Assembly: GCF_014898095.1 (NCBI RefSeq)
Contig: NZ_CP062946.1
Span: 3,100,001-3,164,000, forward strand
Reading direction: 5' to 3'
Source: Thalassotalea sp. LPB0316
GTDB taxonomy: Bacteria; Pseudomonadota; Gammaproteobacteria; Enterobacterales; Alteromonadaceae
DNA: 64,000 nt
The notes below the pieces were generated by a model. That model worked only from the letters and a program-made list of their open reading frames with translations, made no database searches and had not been told where the DNA came from. The position numbers were made by a program, and so were the translations under genes. Numbering within the stretch: position 1 is the first letter of the stretch; every line of letters begins with the position of its first letter. This document shows, one piece after another, positions 1 to 10,334 of the stretch.

Positions 1-1649
1 TCAAACGCCCCGCGAATGCGTAATAATGTTGCCCCGTCTAACCAACCTAAACGACCAAAAAGCCCCGTATTAAACAGCGCTTGTTCTTGTACCAACGCCG
101 CATCAATCCCTTGTTCGATGCGCTCTGGACTTACAGCAGCTGTTGGATCAACTCTCGTCCAGCCTAGCTCCTCGAGCCAAACTTCGCTCCATGCATGTGC
201 ATCTTTTTGTCTGATCGAATAAAACCGACCTTGCTCGTGATATTCACCGCCGAGGTAGCCCGTGACCAAACGCGCAGGTATACCCGCTGAACGCATAATA
301 AAGGTAAAGGCACTGGCATAATGGACACAAAAGCCAGCCTTAGTGTCAAAGAAAAATTGATCAAGCCTATCGCCACTAATTAATGGCGGGTTTAAGGTGT
401 AAAAATAAGCCTTGTTGCGAATATCAGCTAATACAGTATCAATAATCAATCGCTCAGCATTTTGCTGTTGTCGAAACTGAGCAACCAAACTATCGGCGTA
501 GTTTTGCAATCGGGGATTGGAATTGTCAGGTAGCATCAAATTAACGGCTCTTGATAACTCAGGTAATTGGCGATCAATCGTTAGCTCAGGATAACTTTGC
601 ACTTGATAAGCCAATTTTTGACTCACGGGTTTGTCAGCGATTAACGTCTGATCAGCAAGTTTAGTGACATTACTCGACCTTGACTTAGCAACATCAAGTG
701 CGAACAAATACGGCTGATAGCTCGGCTGAACATAGACTTGATAAGTCAAGCTTTCACCTTGAAAGTCAACTGGCTGTGTTTGAGACGCAAGATAGGCTAA
801 ATACTGCTGTTTACTGGCAAATATCCCCGATAATTTGGGACTGTGCTCTGCACCTTGCCAAGTAACCCCATCAAAATACTCCATAACCAAGGCACGCCAA
901 TAAAGTGGAAAGTTCACCGTCGAAGATCCGCTAAACTCTACCTGAAAGGCAAGCTCATTTGATTGAACTAGTTGACTAATATCACCGACAGATACTTGCT
1001 CTGAAAGCCCTGTTTTGGCAATTTTAGCTTGTGGTATCGCTGCAAAAGGCTGGAGCCGAGGAAAGATAAAAAACAAACATATTGCTAAGGGCATCGACAG
1101 CAATAGTGCTTTGCCAAGTAATGGGCTAAATTGACGTAATTTAAGCAATGAGATTGGCGATTGTTGTTGATTACCGCGTTGATATTTATCGTAAAATACG
1201 AGCGGCAACAGATTGAGCACCAACAGCACTAAAAACAACAAGAAATACCACAATGATTGATGAAAAATCATCGCAGTTGCTAAGATCACCAAACTCAATA
1301 AATTAAAGGTATAGAAATCACGTGGATGGTTTTGCTCGAAAAGCTTCATGACATGGCTAAATGCCAGCAAATTGACCATGGTTAACATCAAGCCAAGCTG
1401 TTGACTTAAAGCAATTAATATAAGCGCACCAGTAATAGTAAAACCAAAAACTAAGCGACGAGCTCTTAGCCTAGGCCGTGAAATACCCAAATAATAGATT
1501 GCAATTAAGCTAACGTTAATCACCACAAACCAAGGCGATAGTTGGCTAGCCAACACGAGTAAGTTAGCCAGTACAATCACCAATAACAATCCTTGCATCT
1601 CAACGGCTAAGGCAAAACGTTGCTTAGTTTTCTGGCTAGACTTTGTCAT
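1..1649 (-). CDS. TgpA-like transglutaminase (DUF3488), C-terminus cut by window edge
   Basis: An open frame reads leftwards from the ATG at 1649 to the window edge without a stop, giving about 549 codons of a protein usually 650-700 residues long. The N-terminal third is a series of hydrophobic segments (DUF3488-type membrane region). A transglutaminase core follows, with the nucleophile in GFCVHYASAF, the histidine in DAHAWSEVW and the aspartate in VDPTAAV, so the Cys-His-Asp triad is complete. The start lies 2 bp past the DUF58 stop, and MoxR-DUF58-transglutaminase is a common gene trio. It is probably an inner-membrane enzyme with a periplasmic catalytic domain. The substrate is unknown. 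Confidence 0.9.
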   Translation of the reverse strand, partial: MTKSSQKTKQRFALAVEMQGLLLVIVLANLLVLASQLSPWFVVINVSLIAIYYLGISRPRLRARRLVFGFTITGALILIALSQQLGLMLTMVNLLAFSHVMKLFEQNHPRDFYTFNLLSLVILATAMIFHQSLWYFLLFLVLLVLNLLPLVFYDKYQRGNQQQSPISLLKLRQFSPLLGKALLLSMPLAICLFFIFPRLQPFAAIPQAKIAKTGLSEQVSVGDISQLVQSNELAFQVEFSGSSTVNFPLYWRALVMEYFDGVTWQGAEHSPKLSGIFASKQQYLAYLASQTQPVDFQGESLTYQVYVQPSYQPYLFALDVAKSRSSNVTKLADQTLIADKPVSQKLAYQVQSYPELTIDRQLPELSRAVNLMLPDNSNPRLQNYADSLVAQFRQQQNAERLIIDTVLADIRNKAYFYTLNPPLISGDRLDQFFFDTKAGFCVHYASAFTFIMRSAGIPARLVTGYLGGEYHEQGRFYSIRQKDAHAWSEVWLEELGWTRVDPTAAVSPERIEQGIDAALVQEQALFNTGLFGRLGWLDGATLLRIRGAF

Positions 1650-1651
1650 AC

Positions 1652-2611
1652 TCAAGCCTTAGCAAGCGCCAATAAACAAGTTAACTGGTGATGCTCACCA
1701 ACCTCTGGCGCAATCGTTTGATTTACCAGCTTAATACCAAACGGTTGCTGCAGTTTTGAATACTCAAGAATTAACGCTGTCATTTCACTGTATTTATCTT
1801 CGATAAGAGCGCTTGGCATGTGTTGATAGTCAAACCAAATATCGTGACTTACTTGCCCTGTATGGCCTTTTGACAACCACTGCTGTGACTTGGCAAGCTG
1901 TTTCCAAGCCACTTGGGAAAGCGGTTGGCCGGGTTGGTAATTTTCTAGCTGATAAAAATCTTCGCCGCGTTGGCTATTTGAAAAGTTACCGCCGTCTTGT
2001 GCTGCTTGGTTATTGTATAAATGGGTTAAGTGACTTGGCTGTTTGGGCTGTGGAAAGGTGATGAGCTCACTGGCTAAATCTAATCGTGTCCACGTAGTAA
2101 AAAGCCCAAGAGGAAAGGATGACTCTATACGCAAGCGACCGAGCGACTTAACCCCTCTCGATTCATGCACTAGTGGCACATTGCAGTTTTGCTGCTCATT
2201 GTTCAACTGTTCAATCATTAACCATGGCGTATCAGACGTTACAGGCTCTACAGCAAAGCGCAAAAAGTAATGAGATTTCGCTGATTTAATTTCAAGCTTA
2301 AGGTAACTCAATTGGTGCGCGAAGCCTTGGGGTGAGTTTTTAATACTCAACGCTAACTTATTAAGGTTTTGGAAGCTGATCAGCATGGTCGTGACAAACA
2401 AGCTAGCGAGCAGAAAACTGAACATCAAAATAATGTTGTTTTGATAATTAGTGCCAAGTAAAAATATCACCAACACCATAAAAAGATAGGCAAAGCCAAA
2501 GACACTCGGAAAGATAAAAATATTTTGGCTCGACAAAACATGCTGTCGCGCCGGTGGAATGCGTTGCTTTAGCCATTTGAGCATGCGCTCTTGCAAGTAG
2601 CCTTTAAGCAT
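1652..2611 (-). CDS. DUF58 domain-containing membrane protein
   Basis: This 319-residue protein has two hydrophobic segments near residues 28-70 and a soluble C-terminal half with the DUF58 signature RRGEDFYQLENYQPG followed by VAWKQLAKS. Molecular function of the family is not settled; members accompany MoxR ATPases and often VWA or transglutaminase proteins. Here it sits 4 bp after the MoxR gene and 2 bp before the transglutaminase, so the three are very probably one operon. The ATG at 2611 has no obvious ribosome site. A second ATG ten codons in is possible. Confidence 0.88.
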   Translation of the reverse strand: MLKGYLQERMLKWLKQRIPPARQHVLSSQNIFIFPSVFGFAYLFMVLVIFLLGTNYQNNIILMFSFLLASLFVTTMLISFQNLNKLALSIKNSPQGFAHQLSYLKLEIKSAKSHYFLRFAVEPVTSDTPWLMIEQLNNEQQNCNVPLVHESRGVKSLGRLRIESSFPLGLFTTWTRLDLASELITFPQPKQPSHLTHLYNNQAAQDGGNFSNSQRGEDFYQLENYQPGQPLSQVAWKQLAKSQQWLSKGHTGQVSHDIWFDYQHMPSALIEDKYSEMTALILEYSKLQQPFGIKLVNQTIAPEVGEHHQLTCLLALAKA

Positions 2612-2615
2612 TGCA

Positions 2616-3542
2616 CTAGTCGATAACAGCGACGTTATTTAACACTTGCTGAGCGAGACTAGGCTGGCCCGCGCTTAGGTTAGCACTGCTTAAATGGCCT
2701 ATTCTATGCTCACTGACCGCAATAAATACCGCCTGAATATCATCAGGAATGAGGTGGTCTCGCCCTTCGATAAATGCCCAAGCTTTGGCACAGGCAATGA
2801 GTGCTTTACTCGCTCTTGGTGACAATGGATAACCAGTAAACTCGTCATCGCGTGTATATTGACAAAGCTTGATAACGTAGTCGATAACCGCCTCACTGCA
2901 ATGTACGGCTTGTACACTCGACATCATCTGGAGAAGCTGTGTTTCATCGATCACCGCTGGCACTGAATGATTTTCATTGCGAGCGCTTGAGGTTTTGAGC
3001 ATTTGCTTTTCTGCCGCTTTTTCTGGAAAACCAATGGCAATTTTCATCATAAACCGATCAAGCTGTGATTCGGGTAATGGATAGGTGCCGGCATGAAAGG
3101 CAGGGTTTTGCGTGGCAATAACAAAAAATGGTACCGGTAGTGGATGACTTTGGCCATCAATGCTCACTTGGTGCTCTTCCATCGCCTCAAGCAATGCACT
3201 TTGTGCCTTAGGGCTCGCGCGGTTAATTTCATCGGCGAGTAATAATTGACTAAAAATCGGCCCTTTGTGGAGTGTAAAACGCTGGCTGTTTTGATCAAAA
3301 ATCGATAAACCAACAATATCGGCTGGCAGTAAATCACTGGTGAATTGAATGCGTTGATAACTCAGGCCTAACGACTGAGCTAAACCATGAGCAAGTGTCG
3401 TTTTGCCCATGCCGGGCAAGTCTTCAATCAACAAGTGACCTTTTGCCAACAAACAGGTTAACGCCAATCTAACTTGATGCTCTTTCCCTAAAATGAGTTG
3501 ATTCATCTGCGTTAAAATTTTATTAGCTAATTCTCTAGGCAT
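2616..3542 (-). CDS. MoxR family AAA+ ATPase
   Basis: A 308-residue AAA+ protein with Walker A DLPGMGKTTL (about 41-50), Walker B LLLADEINRAS (about 101-110) and the sensor region FVIATQNPAFHAGTYPLPE typical of MoxR proteins. MoxR ATPases are thought to act as chaperones that help mature or activate partner complexes. The partners here should be the DUF58 and transglutaminase proteins encoded directly downstream. It is the first gene of the trio, with an 80-bp spacer from the MipA gene. Confidence 0.93.
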   Translation of the reverse strand: MPRELANKILTQMNQLILGKEHQVRLALTCLLAKGHLLIEDLPGMGKTTLAHGLAQSLGLSYQRIQFTSDLLPADIVGLSIFDQNSQRFTLHKGPIFSQLLLADEINRASPKAQSALLEAMEEHQVSIDGQSHPLPVPFFVIATQNPAFHAGTYPLPESQLDRFMMKIAIGFPEKAAEKQMLKTSSARNENHSVPAVIDETQLLQMMSSVQAVHCSEAVIDYVIKLCQYTRDDEFTGYPLSPRASKALIACAKAWAFIEGRDHLIPDDIQAVFIAVSEHRIGHLSSANLSAGQPSLAQQVLNNVAVID

Positions 3543-3623
3543 GAAAGGCTCGCGTAATTAGTGAATATGGCGACAGAAAAATAATCACAGATAGTAGGGG
3601 TAAGAGTCAACTATTGGCCATCA

Positions 3624-4433
3624 TTAAAAAAAAGCCGAGTACAGTAGACGCAAATTCAAATTGGTATCTTGATCTACGATTGGGCTATTTGTGATAGTGT
3701 CGTCATACAATGTGTAATCAAGCGCTAGCATAGTAAAGCCATCAAACAATATCGGTGTTGATACCGATAAGCCGACACTATAATTGACTGCACTCTTACC
3801 TTGATAAAAGCCACGAGTTTCACTCACTTCATGAGCCCTGACGCCATAGTAGTAATCAACGTGTTTGTCGTCTAGATAACTAACTTGCACGTTTGGCTCG
3901 ATAAAAATAGGCCCTTGGCGGAAGATTTTCCCCACTTTAGCCGAAATTTCTTGGCCTTTGGATTTACCAAGAACATCAAACATGGCACTGACATCAACTT
4001 GCCAGTTATTGCGCTCGTAGCCGACACCAAGCCCGGCATCCATTGAAAAATCACGCTCGTCCATGCCGATAAAGACGTCACTATCACCATCGTCAAAGCC
4101 TTGGAAGCGAGGTGCTAACTTGAATTTGAAATCGATATCGCTAGCAGTGTAAATATCATAGCTAGCAAATGGGCCTAAAATTTCAAAGTTGTCTCCGCGA
4201 TAACCAAGAACAGGTAACGGGATAACACGTCGATCATAACCTTGATATATTTCGCCACTTAAGCCTAAACCAAAGCCATATAAAAATCCTTTCGGTTCAA
4301 GCTGTGCACGATTCTCCCCTCGCTCATCTAGCTGAGAATTAGCTTCTTGAGTCGCAGCATTGGCGCTAGCGATAAGCGGAATAGCAAAGCACAGTGATAG
4401 TATACTTGGCAGGATAACTTTTCCTAAGAGCAT
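3624..4433 (-). CDS. MipA/OmpV family outer-membrane protein
   Basis: A 269-residue protein with an N-terminal signal peptide (hydrophobic to about residue 26, ending SANAAT) and a beta-barrel body with the family hallmark VIPLPVLGYRGDNFEILGP. It ends in aromatic residues (LLYSAFF), as outer-membrane barrels do. MipA scaffolds murein enzymes in E. coli, but most OmpV-type proteins have no defined role. AAGGAA lies about 8 nt upstream of the ATG. A second, larger member occurs at 16216-17631 on the other strand. Confidence 0.88.
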   Translation of the reverse strand: MLLGKVILPSILSLCFAIPLIASANAATQEANSQLDERGENRAQLEPKGFLYGFGLGLSGEIYQGYDRRVIPLPVLGYRGDNFEILGPFASYDIYTASDIDFKFKLAPRFQGFDDGDSDVFIGMDERDFSMDAGLGVGYERNNWQVDVSAMFDVLGKSKGQEISAKVGKIFRQGPIFIEPNVQVSYLDDKHVDYYYGVRAHEVSETRGFYQGKSAVNYSVGLSVSTPILFDGFTMLALDYTLYDDTITNSPIVDQDTNLNLRLLYSAFF

Positions 4434-4585
4434 GCCATTTTTCCTTTATAATTGGTGTTATTGCACTTACGTCATTTTGCCAAGCAAGGTTCACTTTAGC
4501 TAATGATTTTGTTTACTATTTTGCGTAGAAAAAGAGTCTTTACAAAAAGCCCAAGAGAAGAACCGATACTAATACCAAAGTAAAA

Positions 4586-6229
4586 TTACTGTGTTTTAAC
4601 GCAATTTCTTCCGGCGTGCTTAGCTTGATATAACGCGCTATCACAGCGCGCAAAAAAGGTTTCCTGACTCTCCCCTTCTCGCCACTGACTTACACCAAAG
4701 GAACAAGTAATCGATAGATTTTGGCTAAACCGGTGTGATGCAATAGTCTCACGCAGTAGCTCCGCAGTGATCAAGGCACCATTGACATCCGTTTCAGGAC
4801 AAATCATTAAAAACTCTTCGCCTCCCCAACGACCGATAAAATCGACTACGCGTGTTTTTTGTGTCGCTAAGGTTGAGATTTGTTTTAAGATCGTATCACC
4901 AAAGTTGTGACCATATTGATCGTTAATCTGTTTAAAGTGGTCGATATCGAAAAGAATCAAAGACAACGGTCTGTGGTATCTTGTCGCTTTATCAAGCTCT
5001 TGAACAAAAAATTTATTGAGCGCTCGACGATTACCTAACCCGGTAAGCTCATCGGTAACAACTAACTTATCTAGCGCTTGTTTAGACGCTTCCAGCGCTT
5101 TTGTTCGCTCGGCGACTAAGACTTTTAACCGTTTATTAATCCCCCAAAACGACATAATAATGATGATTAATAGCGCTAAACCAAGCCAAGAAACGTAAGC
5201 TACTCGTTTATAATCAACGTCAGGTGAAATCACTTCGGTATACAAAAAGTCATCCAAATTGCCCTTTGCAGCTTCAGGGCTAGCTTGTTGATATATATCG
5301 GCGATACGCTGAAAACGCTTCTTATTTAAGGTACCTAAATCAATTAGGTTGGGTTTGATCATCCGCTTAGTCATCTGAGCTTCAAACATCAACATGTCTT
5401 TTGATTTATCAATATCCAAGTTAGCTAACATCCAATCGACAACCGCTTCTGGATTGTCCATGGCATATTGCCAGCCCTTAAGTGATGCTTTTCTAAAAGC
5501 TAAAGCCTGCTGGGTATTATTAAGCAAATATTCTTTAGTGGTAAAAATCAAATCGCCATAAAAATCGATACCGTAGTTAGCCGGTTGGATGAGGTTGACC
5601 TTGATACCGCGCTCTTGATAATAAAAGGGTTGATTGGTGATGTATACTGCCATAGCATCAACATTACCAAGCAGTAACTCATCATCTTTAAAAGAGTGAG
5701 GTACATGCTGGTAATCTCGATCGCTTATACCAAGCTCACTAAACATGGCTGTGATCACCGCATCATCAAAATTGCGGCGATACATCACTCGCTTGCCTTT
5801 TAAATCGATAGGACTTGTTAGATTAGCCTCTTCCAAGGTCATTAATGCTAACGGCGATTGTTGGAAAATAGTGGCTAGAACAACAACGGGCTCGCCCATC
5901 AATTTAGTTAACACGACACTCGAATCAGCTATCGCAAATTCGCTCTTACCCGAAATCACCGAATGAATGGCTTCTTGCCCTGGTGAAAACTCCCGAATAT
6001 TGACCTTTAGGCCTTCATCTTGATAATAACCTTCTTTTTGCGCCGCATAAAAACCAGCAAATTGGAATTGATGAAACCACTTGAGTTGTAAATCAACAGT
6101 TTCTTGTGCCGACACGCTGAGCGGCAAAGAAAAAGCGCAAGCTACAGCCGCAAAATTAAAGCGACGCCACCACCTTAAAGCAGTTGCCCTGAACGTTAAA
6201 AGATAAAAGATTAAGGATTGCTGTTGCAT
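4586..6229 (-). CDS. Diguanylate cyclase with NMT1/THI5-like periplasmic sensor domain
   Basis: The N-terminal part is a signal region then a periplasmic binding domain of the NMT1/THI5 (ABC substrate-binding) type, starting LQLKWFHQFQFAGFYAA. A single membrane segment (VSWLGLALLIIIIMSFWG) leads to a short linker and a GGDEF domain. The active site is GGEEF in GRWGGEEFLMI, and an RxxD inhibitory site (RVVD) sits five residues before it, so the enzyme should make c-di-GMP and be product-inhibited. I chose the ATG at 6229, preceded by AGG at 5 nt, over an upstream TTG at 6283. The ligand is probably a small organic molecule; pyrimidine-like is only a guess from the family. Confidence 0.9.
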   Translation of the reverse strand: MQQQSLIFYLLTFRATALRWWRRFNFAAVACAFSLPLSVSAQETVDLQLKWFHQFQFAGFYAAQKEGYYQDEGLKVNIREFSPGQEAIHSVISGKSEFAIADSSVVLTKLMGEPVVVLATIFQQSPLALMTLEEANLTSPIDLKGKRVMYRRNFDDAVITAMFSELGISDRDYQHVPHSFKDDELLLGNVDAMAVYITNQPFYYQERGIKVNLIQPANYGIDFYGDLIFTTKEYLLNNTQQALAFRKASLKGWQYAMDNPEAVVDWMLANLDIDKSKDMLMFEAQMTKRMIKPNLIDLGTLNKKRFQRIADIYQQASPEAAKGNLDDFLYTEVISPDVDYKRVAYVSWLGLALLIIIIMSFWGINKRLKVLVAERTKALEASKQALDKLVVTDELTGLGNRRALNKFFVQELDKATRYHRPLSLILFDIDHFKQINDQYGHNFGDTILKQISTLATQKTRVVDFIGRWGGEEFLMICPETDVNGALITAELLRETIASHRFSQNLSITCSFGVSQWREGESQETFFARCDSALYQAKHAGRNCVKTQ

Positions 6230-6430
6230 AAAAACCTGTGAATAACATAATCTTACGCCCCGCTTAATAAAGTGGGGAATCAACCTTCAAGTGTTATCGT
6301 CAATCGAATAGATATCTTTAACTATGGTCGAGAAATTATCATTATTCAAAAGCTAACGCTAAAAAATCACCTTAATTTGATGTAGATCAGACAACTTGAA
6401 TCGGCAACTATGACGTTAATTCACTCGTCA

Positions 6431-7390
6431 TCAATTAAGATCAAACGCTTGGATGCTATTGAGAAATGGGCCGCTTGTGCCAGTATTACCACCAATGACA
6501 TAAGTCACGCCATCTATGGTAGTTGCCGAATTATGGCGACTTGCTTGATAACCAATGTTCACTTGTTGCCACTGCTCATTAGTAAAATCATAAACGTAGG
6601 TTTGTGATAGATTGGTATAATCGCCAAAAACATAGAGTTTATCGCCAACAAGGCTAAGAGAATGGGCGCTCGCTTCAAAAGGCATTGCAGGTAATTTTTG
6701 CCAAGCATTGTCTTGTGGAAGAAAACGCTCAAAAACATTCATCGAGGACGTTCTATCAAAACCACCAACGACATAAATTGCTTGATCATGAACGATCGCA
6801 CGGGTCGTTTTAGCACTTGGCATATCGGCTAGTCGTCGCCATTGCTGGGTATAGGTATTATAGGCAAGCGCTAACTTTGATACATTTAAGCCGTTTTTAG
6901 TTGGGTAGGCACCACCAAAAACAAATATCTCATCTTGGTAATAGACCGCGGTATTTATTCTCGTTGGCGCTTTTAGCTCGGTTGCGTAACTGACTTGATG
7001 GCTAACGGTATCAAATATTTCGACAGTTTTTTCAAAACGAAACTTACCGCCCTGGGCACTAACGCCGCCAATAATATATACCGATTGCTGGCCATCAAAC
7101 ACAGCAGAAAAATAACGGCGAGGAATAAGCTTGTCTTTTACCACATAGCTAGTTTTGGCCACGGGATCGATAATTTCTACATCAGTCACGAAACCGTCTT
7201 GATTAGCGCCGCCAAAAACAAAAATCCGTTGACCGTCATTAATCGCAGCATGACCATACCTTGGTGTTTGTAATTGGAGCTCGGTTGATTGTACTAACGT
7301 TTCATCACTCACTTGTTGAGTGCTTTGACAGGCTGACAACAAACAGGCCAAGATAATACTGCTCAGGAAGAGTTTGCAACGATTGAACAT
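6431..7390 (-). CDS. Kelch-repeat lipoprotein
   Basis: Translation from the ATG at 7390 gives 319 residues starting with a lipoprotein signal (hydrophobic LSSIILACLL then lipobox LSAC). AAGGA lies about 8 nt upstream, so I prefer this to the ATG 16 codons further out. The body contains five to six kelch repeats, visible as recurring IFVFGGA, VYIIGGV, IFVFGGA, IYVVGGF, LYVFGD and TYVIGGN blades, predicting a beta-propeller. It is probably a periplasmic or surface binding protein. The partner is unknown. It lies between the diguanylate cyclase and the isc terminator. Confidence 0.85.
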   Translation of the reverse strand: MFNRCKLFLSSIILACLLSACQSTQQVSDETLVQSTELQLQTPRYGHAAINDGQRIFVFGGANQDGFVTDVEIIDPVAKTSYVVKDKLIPRRYFSAVFDGQQSVYIIGGVSAQGGKFRFEKTVEIFDTVSHQVSYATELKAPTRINTAVYYQDEIFVFGGAYPTKNGLNVSKLALAYNTYTQQWRRLADMPSAKTTRAIVHDQAIYVVGGFDRTSSMNVFERFLPQDNAWQKLPAMPFEASAHSLSLVGDKLYVFGDYTNLSQTYVYDFTNEQWQQVNIGYQASRHNSATTIDGVTYVIGGNTGTSGPFLNSIQAFDLN

Positions 7391-7472
7391 AAGATAGTCC
7401 TTTATCTCAAATGATATGATGCGATTAATATAGCTCACCGATTAACAAAAAATCAACAAACACGTCATCGAC

Positions 7473-7509
7473 AAAAAAGGGCGTTTGCTGAAAATAACAA
7501 ACGCCCTTT
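7473..7509 (-). terminator. Rho-independent terminator of the isc operon
   Basis: A 9-bp GC-rich stem (7479-7487 with 7498-7506) is followed on the minus strand by a run of six T. It stands 23 bp beyond the fdx stop. The opposite strand also has a short T run, so it may stop transcription both ways. Confidence 0.85.
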
Positions 7510-7531
7510 CTCAATACTTGATAAAACCTGA

Positions 7532-7870
7532 TTAGTGGTTTTCTGACACCATATTAACGGTGTATTTCGGAATTTCTACCACTAAGTCTTCATCAGCAAT
7601 AATAGCTTGGCAACCTAAGCGTGATTCAGGCTCTAAGCCCCATGCTTTGTCGAGCATATCATCTTCAAGCTCATCACTTTCTTCAAGTGAATCAAAGCCT
7701 TCACGAACGATCATATGACACGTAGTACAAGCACAGACTTTTTCACAGGCGTGCTCTACATGAATGTCATTCTTTAATGCAACATCAAGCAAGCTCTCGC
7801 CTGTTTCAGCTTGGACAACCGCGCCATCTGGGCACAATTCTTCGTTTGGTAAAAATATAATTTGTGGCAT
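7532..7870 (-). CDS. fdx: ISC system [2Fe-2S] ferredoxin
   Basis: A 112-residue adrenodoxin-type ferredoxin. The cluster ligands are Cys42, Cys48, Cys51 and Cys87 in the pattern C-x5-C-x2-C...C; an extra Cys46 lies within the first loop, as in E. coli Fdx. It supplies electrons for cluster assembly on IscU. It is the last gene of the isc operon, 3 bp after hscA. No iscX follows; a terminator comes instead. Confidence 0.95.
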   Translation of the reverse strand: MPQIIFLPNEELCPDGAVVQAETGESLLDVALKNDIHVEHACEKVCACTTCHMIVREGFDSLEESDELEDDMLDKAWGLEPESRLGCQAIIADEDLVVEIPKYTVNMVSENH

Positions 7871-7873
7871 AGT

Positions 7874-9748
7874 TTAAATCTCGTCGACTGAATGACCGGA
7901 TAGCGCCGTTTTAATAGATGAATCCATACGACGCTCGGCAAAAGTAGCCGTTTGTTGGTTAACTTGTTCAATAGCTGCTTCAATTGCATCAGTATCGCTA
8001 CCTTGGCTGATCTTAGCAAGCTCAGTGATAGCTTGTTTGATGTCGTTAAGCTCTTGTTCACTTAATAAGTGCGCGTCACTAGCGAGGGCTGACTCAATTG
8101 CTTCAATAACCCGTGCAGCTTCGACTTGTTGCTCTTTTAACATTCGTGCATCAATATCTGCTTTGGCATTAGACATTGAATCTTTGAGCATTTGAGCAAT
8201 TTGATTTTCTTCTAAACCAAATGATGGCTTAACAACAATCGATGATTCAACCCCAGTTGATTTTTCCATTGCACTGACTTCTAGCAAGCCATCTGCGTCA
8301 ACTTTAAAGGTCACGCGAATGTGAGCAGCGCCCGCAGCCATAGGAGGAATGTCGCGCAATTCAAAGCGTGCTAATGATCGGCAATCGTCAACTAACTCAC
8401 GCTCACCTTGTAATACGTGAATCGCCATCGCCGTTTGACCATCTTTAAAGGTGGTAAACTCTTGTGCTTTGGCCACAGGAATGGTGGTATTGCGATCAAT
8501 CACTTTCTCAACTAAGCCACCCATGGTTTCTAAACCTAGCGATAACGGGATAACATCAAGTAACAGCATATCAGAATCAGGCTTATTACCCACTAACACA
8601 TCCGCTTGAATTGCCGCGCCGATAGCAACCACTTTATCAGGGTCGATTGAGGTTAATGGTGTTTTCTTGAAGTATTTTTCGACTTCTGTTCGAACTAATG
8701 GTACACGGGTCGAACCACCAACCATAACCACTTCTTCAACTTGTTCAGTTGATAAGCCAGCATCTTTTAATGCTCTACGACAAGCGCGTAAGGTTTTGGT
8801 CACTAGGGCTGAAATTAATCCTTCGAATGTCGCTTTTGAGATTTCTTCTTGCCAAGTTGTGCCATCGGCTAATGTGAGCTCAACAATGGCTTGGTCAGCG
8901 TTGGTTAGCGCTTCTTTTAACGCTCTAGCTTGAACAGCTAACTGACGCTCCATAGAAGGCGACAATGGGCGCTCTAGCCCTGCTCTATCGACTAAATACT
9001 CGGCAAGGGCAACATCGAAATCGTCGCCACCTAGTGCTGAATCACCGCCAGTTGCTAATACTTCAAAAACACCTTTATTTAAGCGCAAAATAGAAATATC
9101 GAACGTACCGCCACCTAGGTCATAAACCGCAATAACGCCATCGGTATGACCTTGATGCGCCGTATCTAAACCGTAAGCAACTGCCGCAGCCGTTGGCTCA
9201 TTCAACAAACGCAAGACATTTAAACCGGCGAGCTTAGCTGCATCTTTGGTGCTTTGGCGTTGCGCATCATCAAAATATGCAGGAACGGTAATCACCACGC
9301 CTTCTAACTCACCACCAAGTGACGCTTGAGCTCGCTCAGATAAGCTTTTTAAAATTTCACTTGAAACCTGAACAGGATCTACCTCACCGCAGCGGGTTAA
9401 TAGCGTTGGGTGATTTTCTTTGCCAGCAAACTGGTAAGGTAACGAGGGGTATTTAGCCTGAATATCACTTAGACTACGACCAATTAAACGCTTGGCTGAA
9501 ACAATCGTATTTTGTGGATCGATAACGCTTTTGGCTTGCGCATCAGCGCCGACTAACGTCGCACCTTCTTGGTAGCTAACCACTGATGGCACAATATCTT
9601 GGCCTTGGGCATCTGTTAAGGTTTTAGGTAAACCACTTTGCACACTTGCAACAAGTGAATTCGTGGTACCTAAGTCGATACCCGCTGCTAAGCGATGTTC
9701 ATGAGGAACGGTACTTTGTCCTGGTTCGGCAATTTGTAATAACGCCAT
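7874..9748 (-). CDS. hscA: Fe-S assembly chaperone HscA (Hsp70 family)
   Basis: A 624-residue Hsp70 with the nucleotide-binding signatures [25 protein letters not shown] and [12 protein letters not shown], and a substrate-binding domain after about residue 390. Length matches HscA (about 616) rather than DnaK. It uses ATP, stimulated by HscB, to help transfer clusters from IscU by binding its LPPVK motif. It sits between hscB and fdx as in other gammaproteobacteria. Confidence 0.96.
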   Translation of the reverse strand: MALLQIAEPGQSTVPHEHRLAAGIDLGTTNSLVASVQSGLPKTLTDAQGQDIVPSVVSYQEGATLVGADAQAKSVIDPQNTIVSAKRLIGRSLSDIQAKYPSLPYQFAGKENHPTLLTRCGEVDPVQVSSEILKSLSERAQASLGGELEGVVITVPAYFDDAQRQSTKDAAKLAGLNVLRLLNEPTAAAVAYGLDTAHQGHTDGVIAVYDLGGGTFDISILRLNKGVFEVLATGGDSALGGDDFDVALAEYLVDRAGLERPLSPSMERQLAVQARALKEALTNADQAIVELTLADGTTWQEEISKATFEGLISALVTKTLRACRRALKDAGLSTEQVEEVVMVGGSTRVPLVRTEVEKYFKKTPLTSIDPDKVVAIGAAIQADVLVGNKPDSDMLLLDVIPLSLGLETMGGLVEKVIDRNTTIPVAKAQEFTTFKDGQTAMAIHVLQGERELVDDCRSLARFELRDIPPMAAGAAHIRVTFKVDADGLLEVSAMEKSTGVESSIVVKPSFGLEENQIAQMLKDSMSNAKADIDARMLKEQQVEAARVIEAIESALASDAHLLSEQELNDIKQAITELAKISQGSDTDAIEAAIEQVNQQTATFAERRMDSSIKTALSGHSVDEI

Positions 9749-9780
9749 AATGGGGCTCTATATAACAATTAGGTGATTGA

Positions 9781-10308
9781 TTACATATCGAATAGCTGAT
9801 CTTCGATGCGATCTAATTCAATTTGTAATTTTTGATAAAACTTTAATTTTCGTAAACTTTCTGAGGCCGCGAGATTGCCTTCATCAGTATTGGCCGCTAA
9901 TTGTACTTGCATTTCGGCAAATAGCGACTGATATTCACTATCTAATTCTTGACTGGCAGCAAATAAAGCGTCGTCAGGATCACTTGCGTGTTTGACGTCT
10001 TCGAGTAATTCACGCAACTCCATTTGGCGCATCAAAAACATCGTATCTTTAAACGTGCTTTGTTCGTCTGGTAATTCAACACCGCGCAATTCAAGCATGT
10101 ATTGAGCACGCATTAGAGGCTTTTTAAGTGTTTGATAAGCGTCGTTGATCATCGACGACTTTTGCACCGCTAATAACTGCTCTTGACTTGAGGCATGAGC
10201 AAACTTATCTGGGTGCATCGATTTTTGTAGGCGCTGAAAAACGTCAGCTAGTTGTTTTTCATCAAGATTAAAACTTGGTGTTAAACCAAATAACTCAAAA
10301 TAATTCAA
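9781..10308 (-). CDS. hscB: Co-chaperone HscB (J-domain protein)
   Basis: A 175-residue protein with an N-terminal J domain carrying the HPD motif at residues 32-34 and a C-terminal helical IscU-binding domain. It delivers IscU to HscA and stimulates its ATPase. The start codon is TTG (10306-10308); GGAG 5 nt upstream and the match of MNYFELFGL to the family N-terminus support it. The 32-bp spacer to hscA is the widest inside the operon after that between iscS and iscR. Confidence 0.95.
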   Translation of the reverse strand: MNYFELFGLTPSFNLDEKQLADVFQRLQKSMHPDKFAHASSQEQLLAVQKSSMINDAYQTLKKPLMRAQYMLELRGVELPDEQSTFKDTMFLMRQMELRELLEDVKHASDPDDALFAASQELDSEYQSLFAEMQVQLAANTDEGNLAASESLRKLKFYQKLQIELDRIEDQLFDM

Positions 10309-10334
10309 GTTAACTCCACGTTTTTACAGCTAGG

